Assembly (NCBI GenBank): GCA_963816065.1
Contig: CAWFJG010000029.1
Coordinates: 1 to 64,000, forward strand
Reading direction: 5' to 3'
From: Roseiarcus sp963816065
GTDB lineage: Bacteria; Pseudomonadota; Alphaproteobacteria; Rhizobiales; Beijerinckiaceae
Length of the DNA: 64,000 bases
In this document: one piece after another, positions 58,860-64,000 of the stretch
Layout: each line of letters starts with the position of its first letter
How positions within the stretch are numbered: position 1 is the stretch's first letter
Notes under the pieces: model-generated
Databases searched by the model: none
Told to the model about the DNA's origin: nothing
Seen by the model: only the letters and a program-made list of their open reading frames with translations
Translations under genes and position numbers: made by a program

Positions 58860-59352
58860 GACGGACTGGACGCCGGCCCGCGGCGCCAAGGGCGCGCTGA
58901 TCGCCAGGCCCGGTCTCACGGCGCGGGCGCGCAGCCGGATCGGGCAGACGCTGATCTCGGGCGACCTCGCCGCGGCGCTCGCCGAGCTTGCGCCCGGAGC
59001 GCCCTTCATTGGCCTATACGGGCTCGCGCCGGGATGGGCCTATGCGCTGCGGATCGGGCCCGACAAGGCGCTGCTGGTGACGCCGGCCCCGATCCGCCCG
59101 GCCGAGGGCTGGCGCGACGGCTGGGCGGCGACCCCCGTCGACGACGGCTGGGTCGCCCTCGACGTCAGGGGATCGCAGGCGCCGCTCGTCCTGATGCAGG
59201 CGACGGCCGCCGACCTTTCGGCGGGCTCCCCCTCGGCCGCCCTTCTGTTCGCCGGCCTGCGCTGCCTGATGGCGCGCACCGAAGCGGGCTTCCGCCTGCA
59301 TGTCGAGCGGCCGTGGCTCGAGGCGCTGCTGACCTGGCTGGATGGGGCGTAG
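58852..59352 (+). CDS. soxG: Sarcosine oxidase subunit gamma
   Basis: A 166-aa gamma subunit, related to the GcvT beta-barrel domain: MRETDWTPARGAKGALIARP, then GWAYALRIGPDKALLVTP, VALDVRGSQAPLVLMQATAADLS and FRLHVERPWLEALLTWLDG. It starts eight bases inside soxA and completes the D-A-G part of the complex. Confidence 0.9.
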   Translation: MRETDWTPARGAKGALIARPGLTARARSRIGQTLISGDLAAALAELAPGAPFIGLYGLAPGWAYALRIGPDKALLVTPAPIRPAEGWRDGWAATPVDDGWVALDVRGSQAPLVLMQATAADLSAGSPSAALLFAGLRCLMARTEAGFRLHVERPWLEALLTWLDGA

Positions 59353-60124
59353 GGCGACGAGGACGCCGATCCCCTCTCCCGCCAGTGCGGGTCGCCGCCT
59401 TCATCCGCGACAACCCGCCTTCCAAGACCCGACTCGGTTGCGCGCTCGCGAAGACCCGTGGCTGTCTCATCCAGTGTCGCCACTCCTTCCAGCCAGCGCC
59501 TTTGAATGAGACCGTCGCCCACTCGTTCAATCGCCCCCCGATTTGGCCTAAAATCATCTCGCTCACGGTCCGCCGCCGACGATTCGGTTTGCCTGCTATG
59601 GGTTTTTTCGCCGCGGTCCGCGCTCTGTTGCAGGAAGTCGTGCAATATCAAGGTGTTGCCATACCAACAACCCAACGGTTGCGGGGCGCGAGCGGGCGCG
59701 GAACAGGGACTTTAACAGGCACGGAACAGGCAAATAACAGGCCGTTATCAGGCAGAACAGGTCAAGAACAGGCGGACGAAACGCGGCGCGAGACCGGGCG
59801 CCGCCAGGTTGTAGGCCGCGGTCAGGATTCCCTTCCACCGCACGGGAAAAGCCTGCCCCCCGGGGGCGACGACCCGAGGCGGCGCCTTGTGAGCGGTCGG
59901 ACGAGGGACGCCGCGCGATTCGTCCAAAATCATCTCACTCCAGAGCTGACGAAATCGAGTTGCGCCGGCGAACGCTGCGGGCGAACGAAGGGGAAAACAC
60001 AACTGCCTAGCGGCAGATCGTGAAACGCCGCTGTAGGGCCGGGTCGATGACCCGGCCGGCGCGGTCCAACCGGCGTCCGTCAGGACGCGGCGACACCCCG
60101 CCAGCCGGAACGCCCGCGGCGCGT
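59353..60124. other. Gene-poor region between soxG and yqgE
   Basis: About 770 bp between convergent genes with no supported gene. It holds the second phased AACAGG array (59702-59772). Several open frames traverse it but show no domain. Confidence 0.45.
59702..59772 (+). repeat. Array of 11-bp-phased AACAGG motifs (array 2)
   Basis: Seven units start at 59702, 59714, 59725, 59736, 59747 (ATCAGG), 59756 and 59767, with spacings 12, 11, 11, 11, 9 and 11. The last two units read GAACAGG...AAGAACAGGCGG, nearly identical to the end of array 1 read on its minus strand. Confidence 0.75.
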
Positions 60125-60751
60125 TCACAGATGCTGGGTGCGATGGGCCCAGACGTCGTCCCAGAGCGTGTCCCGGTCCGCCTCGAACACCAGGGTCGGA
60201 TTGGCCTCGGCGGTCGCCCATGCGCCAGCTTCGATCTCCCGGTCCAGTTGCTGCGGTCCCCAGCCGGCGTAGCCGAAGGCCACCAGGGTCTTGGCCGGTC
60301 CGCTGTTTGCCGCGATGTCGCGCAGGATAGTCACGCTCGACGTCACCGACAGGCGATCGTTGACGGCGATGGTCTGGGTTCGCTTGTATTCGGCGCTGTG
60401 GACGACGAAGCCGACTTCCGGCTGCACCGGCCCGCCCGAAAAAACGCGCACGTGCCCGGTGACGCCGGCGCTTTTTTGGCCGACGGCGTCGAGCAGGCTG
60501 GCGAGCGGCTCGTCTCCGACCGGCCGGTTGACGACGATGCCGAGGGCGCCGCTCGCATCGTCCTCGACGATCAGGATGACCGTCCGCTCGAAGCGCGGAT
60601 CGCCCATCTCGGGCGCGGCGACCAGGAACTGGCCGGCGAGCGAGGCGCGGGCGGGCGCCTCCTCCGGCCCGGTCGGCAACGCCGCGTCGAGGAACGCTGT
60701 CTGCAGGACGAAGGCTGCGACGACGAGGCCCAGACGAGCGATCGCGGACAT
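60125..60751 (-). CDS. YqgE/AlgH family protein with predicted signal peptide
   Basis: A 208-aa YqgE/AlgH-fold protein: SLAGQFLVAAPEMGDPRFERTVILIVEDDASGALGIVVNRP, FSGGPVQPEVGFVVHS, GYAGWGPQQLDREIEAGAW and the end DDVWAHRTQHL. Ordinary YqgE is a roughly 185-aa cytoplasmic protein. This one begins with a hydrophobic leader (ARLGLVVAAFVLQTAFLDAALP), suggesting export. Function of the family is unsettled. Confidence 0.9.
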   Translation of the reverse strand: MSAIARLGLVVAAFVLQTAFLDAALPTGPEEAPARASLAGQFLVAAPEMGDPRFERTVILIVEDDASGALGIVVNRPVGDEPLASLLDAVGQKSAGVTGHVRVFSGGPVQPEVGFVVHSAEYKRTQTIAVNDRLSVTSSVTILRDIAANSGPAKTLVAFGYAGWGPQQLDREIEAGAWATAEANPTLVFEADRDTLWDDVWAHRTQHL

Positions 60752-60881
60752 GGCTCACCCGAAACGTCTTGCGGGGACGGGGCCGAGACTAGCACGGGCC
60801 AGGATGGCCGCCAAAGGAGGGCGAGCATTGCCTCGGGCGCTGAGACGCGCGAGCGCGCCGGCGCCGAAAGTTGCCCGATGA

Positions 60882-61031
60882 TCACTCCTTCCACCCGACG
60901 ATCAGATCCTTGACGACGAGCCCGCCGAGCGTCCCGCCATTCCGCATCTCCCGGATGCGCTGCACGACCCGAAGGCCGCGCTCGCGGACGAATGCCCTGT
61001 CGGCAATCGACGGATGCGCGGTCCCTTCGCG
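60882..61031 (-). pseudogene. Possible gene remnant
   Basis: A 49-codon open frame bounded upstream by a TGA at 61032-61034 reads FVRERGLRVVQRIREMRNGG, then TLGGLVVKDLIVGWKE and a stop. Its composition is protein-like and it ends as a C-terminus would, but no start or family is recognisable. It may be the tail of a frameshifted or deleted gene. Confidence 0.3.
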
Positions 61032-61145
61032 TCAGTCAAATCCCGGGCGTACTCCTTCCCCCTTGTGGGCCCTTGGGCGCAATGCGGCGATGGGCAAATT
61101 GACGGCCTTGGTCGCGGGGACGCAAGCCTCGCGGAGTTTCCACGG

Positions 61146-62270
61146 TCAGGCCGGCGGCAGCGATGAGGTGAACGTCTTGCCGTTCACGTCGGTGACGCGG
61201 ACCTCCGCGCCCGCTCGTGTCGCGTCGGCGTCGGCGGGAGGGGGAAGCGTGACGATGGCCTTGGCCCCCACGCCGGCCTCCAGTCCGTAGGCCGCGGGCT
61301 TGAACCTGTTGTAGGCGAAGTCGTTGACGATCGCGGTCGGGGCAAGGGCGGACAAGGCCCGCCAATCCCAGGTCGCGAGCGCCCGCCCGTCCGGCGCGAC
61401 CACCTCGACTTGCATGATGTGGGCCGGCACGGCCGGCGTCCCTGCGTCGACGTAGACCGCGAAGCGAACGCCGCCGTCGCTGAGCCGCATCGCCTTGGAG
61501 AGCGTGAAATGATGCGCTGCGGCGCCCACGGGGCCCTTGTGATAGGGCGTCAGGACCGAGCCGCGGTAATAGTCGTAGAGGCCGATGTCGAAGACGAGAA
61601 CGAAGGCCAGGACGGCGAGCGCGAGCTTGCGAAAGCCCGCGTCGCTCAGCGGCAGCTTCAGGCTTCCGCCGCCCCAGCGGAACCACATGCGCTTGGCGAG
61701 GCCCGGGTTGCGGCGAAGCCACGTGTTGTCCATGGAATAAGCGGCGCTTCCGGCCAGCATCAACGAAGCGCCCATCGCGACGTTGCAGGTCGCCATCGTC
61801 CATTCGTCGATACACGTGCCGCCCTGCCAGCCGAACAGCAGCATCAGCGAAATCGAGAGGCCGACGGAGAGCAGCGCCGCGAGCCGCGTCATCAGCCCCG
61901 CCATCAACGCAAGGCCGACGATCAGTTCGGCGGCGCTGAAGACGACGATCGCCGCATAGAGAAGCCAGAAGTGATGGAGCAGGAAAGCGATGATTTGGTC
62001 GGAGCCGAACAGCGCGCCGGGCATCGCCGCCTGAAGCTTGTTGGCCATCCAGGACGGTTGCGACGGATCGAGTTTCGACGGCGCATAGATGAAACGCCGC
62101 GAGCCGGCGCCCCAATAGATGAACCCTTGAATGACGCGGACCGACAGCATCGCGATCGCCGCGGCGCGCCAGTCGGCGCTTCGTTCAGCGAACGCGTCTG
62201 CCGCTCCGCTCCCGCTGTACGCCGCCGATATCGTCATGCCGTTCCCCCCAGCCCGGTCAGAGTCGCTCAC
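61146..62270 (-). CDS. DoxD/DoxA fusion, thiosulfate:quinone oxidoreductase-like membrane protein
   Basis: Up to 374 aa. The N-terminal DoxD/DoxX-type membrane half has four helices (AIAMLSVRVIQGFIYWGAGSR, FWLLYAAIVVFSAAELIVGLALMAG, LAALLSVGLSISLMLLFGW, AMGASLMLAGSAAYSM) with the DoxD motif GWQGGTCIDEWTMATCN. The C-terminal DoxA-like half starts after a helix near residue 210 (LALAVLAFVLVFDIGLYDYYRGSVL) and forms a soluble beta-rich domain. In Acidianus the two parts are separate subunits oxidising thiosulfate. The GTG at 62270 abuts the oxdC stop; an in-frame ATG at 62237 behind GGGGGGAAC is a good alternative start. Confidence 0.85.
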   Translation of the reverse strand: MSDSDRAGGNGMTISAAYSGSGAADAFAERSADWRAAAIAMLSVRVIQGFIYWGAGSRRFIYAPSKLDPSQPSWMANKLQAAMPGALFGSDQIIAFLLHHFWLLYAAIVVFSAAELIVGLALMAGLMTRLAALLSVGLSISLMLLFGWQGGTCIDEWTMATCNVAMGASLMLAGSAAYSMDNTWLRRNPGLAKRMWFRWGGGSLKLPLSDAGFRKLALAVLAFVLVFDIGLYDYYRGSVLTPYHKGPVGAAAHHFTLSKAMRLSDGGVRFAVYVDAGTPAVPAHIMQVEVVAPDGRALATWDWRALSALAPTAIVNDFAYNRFKPAAYGLEAGVGAKAIVTLPPPADADATRAGAEVRVTDVNGKTFTSSLPPA

Positions 62271-63521
62271 CTATTCCGGCATGAACGCGGGATTGTTCTT
62301 CGGAAATTGGGCGACCGTCTCGGGATCGAGGTTGAAGGTTGCCGCCACCATCTCCGGCGGAGAATGGGCAAGCCAGTCGGCGAACGAAACTTCCTCATAG
62401 CGGGAGGAGCGAAACACCGCGATCATCACCAGGTCGGAGTCGCCGGTATTCTCGATGTAGTGGCCAAGCCCCTTCTTGACGTAGCCGATATCGCCGGGGC
62501 GGAAGTTCGCGGTGTTGGCGGAGGGTCCGGCGTTGAACACCGTCATGCGGGCCGTGCCTTTGAGGTAGTATTGCCACTCATCGGCGTTCGGATGCCAGTG
62601 CAACGTCCGCAGAGCGCCGGGTCTCATCGTGACGAGGCCCGCGGAGATGGTCTTCGAGACGGGAAAGTTCGAGCTGTCGGCGACCTGAAGGGAGCCGCTG
62701 CGGTTCTCGCTCACCTTGGGCGACTTGGAGAGGGAAAAGGTGAACGGATATTCCGGCGCGCCGGCCGCGCTCGCCATCGCTTGCTGCACATCGGCCAGCG
62801 GACCGGGAACCTCGCCCGGGAAGATCCAGCGGTCCTGCAACGGGATGGCCTTGAAGGCCTCCGCCGGAACGCCGAAATTCTTCGCCAGCACTTCGGGCGG
62901 CGTATGCGCCATCCAGTCGGTCGCGAGCAGCGTGCTGAACTCCGACGAGACGCCGTTGTCGAAGGCGAGCACGAACTCGGCCCCGTCGGGACCTAGGCCC
63001 TGCAACGAATGCGGCAGACCCGCCGGGAAATACCAGAGGTCGCCCTCCTCGACGTCGGCGACATAAGGGCGCCCTTGCGCGTCGAGGACGGTGATGCGAC
63101 AGCGGCCGTAGGTCATGATCGACCATTCCGCTTGCTGATGCCAATGCAGTTCGCGGATGCCTCCGGCCGACAGGCGCATATTGACGCCGGCGATTTCGCT
63201 GGAGATGGCGAAGTCGGCCTGCGTCACCTGACGTCCCCAGCCGCCGTTCTGGATGCGTCGCGGCGCAAGGTTGAAGGAGGCCCAGAACTCCGGCAGGCTG
63301 CCGACATCGGTCGGCGGCGGATCGAGGAAGGCAGGCATCTGCTGAGCCAGGCCCGCATCGTGGGGGCCGGGAATCGCCAGAGCCCGCGGATCGGTGACGT
63401 TGACAGCCCCCTCCGGGGGCGAATCCGGATTGCCGAAGGACGCGGCCCGAGCCAGCGTCGCGGTGACCGCGGCTCCGCCGGCGGCCGTCGCGGCGAGAAC
63501 GCCGCGTCGCGAAAGGTTCAT
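62271..63521 (-). CDS. oxdC: Bicupin oxalate decarboxylase, Tat-exported
   Basis: A 416-aa manganese bicupin converting oxalate to formate and CO2. The twin-arginine leader is MNLSRRGVLAATAAGGAAVTATLARA. Cupin 1 carries ELHWHQQAEWSIMTYG and DLWYFPAGLPHSLQGL; cupin 2 has LRTLHWHPNADEWQYYLKGTARMTV and GDIGYVKKGLGHYIENTG. The catalytic lid after cupin 1 reads SSEFSTLLATDWMAHTPPEV; the Glu is kept, but the usual SENS tetrad is SEFS. Probably periplasmic. It precedes the DoxDA gene with no gap. Confidence 0.92.
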   Translation of the reverse strand: MNLSRRGVLAATAAGGAAVTATLARAASFGNPDSPPEGAVNVTDPRALAIPGPHDAGLAQQMPAFLDPPPTDVGSLPEFWASFNLAPRRIQNGGWGRQVTQADFAISSEIAGVNMRLSAGGIRELHWHQQAEWSIMTYGRCRITVLDAQGRPYVADVEEGDLWYFPAGLPHSLQGLGPDGAEFVLAFDNGVSSEFSTLLATDWMAHTPPEVLAKNFGVPAEAFKAIPLQDRWIFPGEVPGPLADVQQAMASAAGAPEYPFTFSLSKSPKVSENRSGSLQVADSSNFPVSKTISAGLVTMRPGALRTLHWHPNADEWQYYLKGTARMTVFNAGPSANTANFRPGDIGYVKKGLGHYIENTGDSDLVMIAVFRSSRYEEVSFADWLAHSPPEMVAATFNLDPETVAQFPKNNPAFMPE

Positions 63522-63704
63522 GTCATCTCCCCCAAGGCGACGGGCTCCGCGCCGCCGCAGACACTAGCAACAGGCGAGCCGCCGTCAAATGACCGCGCCT
63601 GGTCCGAACAGTTCGGAGGCCACGCGGTCGACTACAATGACGATTTGGGGGATCGCCATGCTTTGGATCCGCGTTGGCGAGCATGATGCGAACGGCAAGA
63701 GGCG

Positions 63705-64000
63705 TCACTTCTCGCCGCCCTCTCCGTCCCAGAGCCGCGCGATCGCCTTCAGCGGCTCGGCGAGGCTGCGGTAGGTGTCGAGCCCGATCGCGTCGACGAT
63801 CGTCTGCTCGTGACGCTCGGAGAGGGCGTGCAGTTCCGACATCAGGCGTTTGCCCTTTTCGGTCAGCATCAGCGCATAGCTGCGTCGATCGCCCGGAGTT
63901 CGGGTCGCGGCGCACCAGCTTTCGTCTTTCGAGCAGGTCGATCATGGCGACGAAATTGGCGCGCTTGATGCCAAGCGCGGCGCTGACTTCGCTCTGTTTC
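63705..64000 (-). CDS. MarR family transcriptional regulator (partial, frameshifted)
   Basis: It enters from the right edge. It shows the MarR recognition helix (KQSEVSAALGIKRANFVAMIDLLERRKLVRRDPN) and, after one shift near 63895, the wing and C-terminal helices (LTEKGKRLMSELHALSERHEQTIVDAIGLDTY, then ARLWDGEGGEK). Probable regulator of the divergent or adjacent oxidase genes; the ligand is unknown. Its 5' end is outside the window. Confidence 0.82.

Overview
The window is GC-rich chromosomal DNA from an alphaproteobacterium, probably Hyphomicrobiales. The evidence is the codon use, tightly overlapping ATGA/GTGA gene starts, a rhizobial-type rhamnose operon, sarcosine oxidase genes, Mrp followed by DUF971, and CsbD/DUF3309 stress genes. 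Genus cannot be read from the sequence.

Layout. 0-9.4 kb: a PEBP protein, an MgtA-type P-type ATPase, small stress proteins with a candidate FixK/FNR box, an M20 peptidase, a class IV aminotransferase, a ModE-like regulator, a DUF4239 membrane protein and a GNAT acetyltransferase. 9.4-18.5 kb: L-rhamnose catabolism (rhaI, rhaD) divergent from a DeoR regulator and an ABC sugar importer. 18.8-23.5 kb: a flavin monooxygenase, purB and a patatin-like lipase. 23.5-29.4 kb: a type VI-A CRISPR-Cas locus. It has nine 35-bp repeats, with an IS630-family element inserted inside one spacer, and a divergent cas13a (about 1265 aa after repair of one frameshift, both HEPN R-x4-H motifs intact). 29.4-30.4 kb: a gene-poor, repeat-rich spacer. 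30.4-36.6 kb: an FAD amino-acid dehydrogenase, mrp, a DUF971 protein and three exopolysaccharide export genes. 37-41.3 kb: a dimethylglycine-dehydrogenase-like protein, a TetR regulator and soxB. 42.2-49.3 kb: a peptide/amide ABC importer with formamidase, then a GFA protein. 49.5-55.6 kb: a sugar ABC importer, a LacI regulator and a GH127 glycosidase. 55.7-59.4 kb: soxD, soxA, soxG. 60-64 kb: YqgE, a DoxDA-type quinone oxidoreductase, a bicupin oxalate decarboxylase and a partial MarR regulator.

How the genes work together. The Cas13a effector and its array form a compact RNA-targeting immune locus without adaptation genes in the window. The array reads leftward on the minus strand from a leader lying between it and cas13a. 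Between 37 and 59 kb, several functions converge on N-methyl and one-carbon metabolism: dimethylglycine and sarcosine oxidation (which releases formaldehyde), formamide hydrolysis, and a formaldehyde-activating-family protein. The four sarcosine oxidase genes are split by about 14 kb of transport genes. The rhamnose block supplies uptake, isomerisation and aldol cleavage/oxidation, but its kinase is not in the window.

Quality warning. Many genes between 0 and 33 kb carry single-base frameshifts, while 33.1-63.6 kb shows none. Homology and reading sense resume immediately after each shift, often next to G/C runs, so sequencing or assembly indels are the likeliest explanation; real decay of the rhamnose operon cannot be excluded. 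Two arrays of 11-bp-phased AACAGG motifs in unrelated intergenic regions are an unexplained structural signal.
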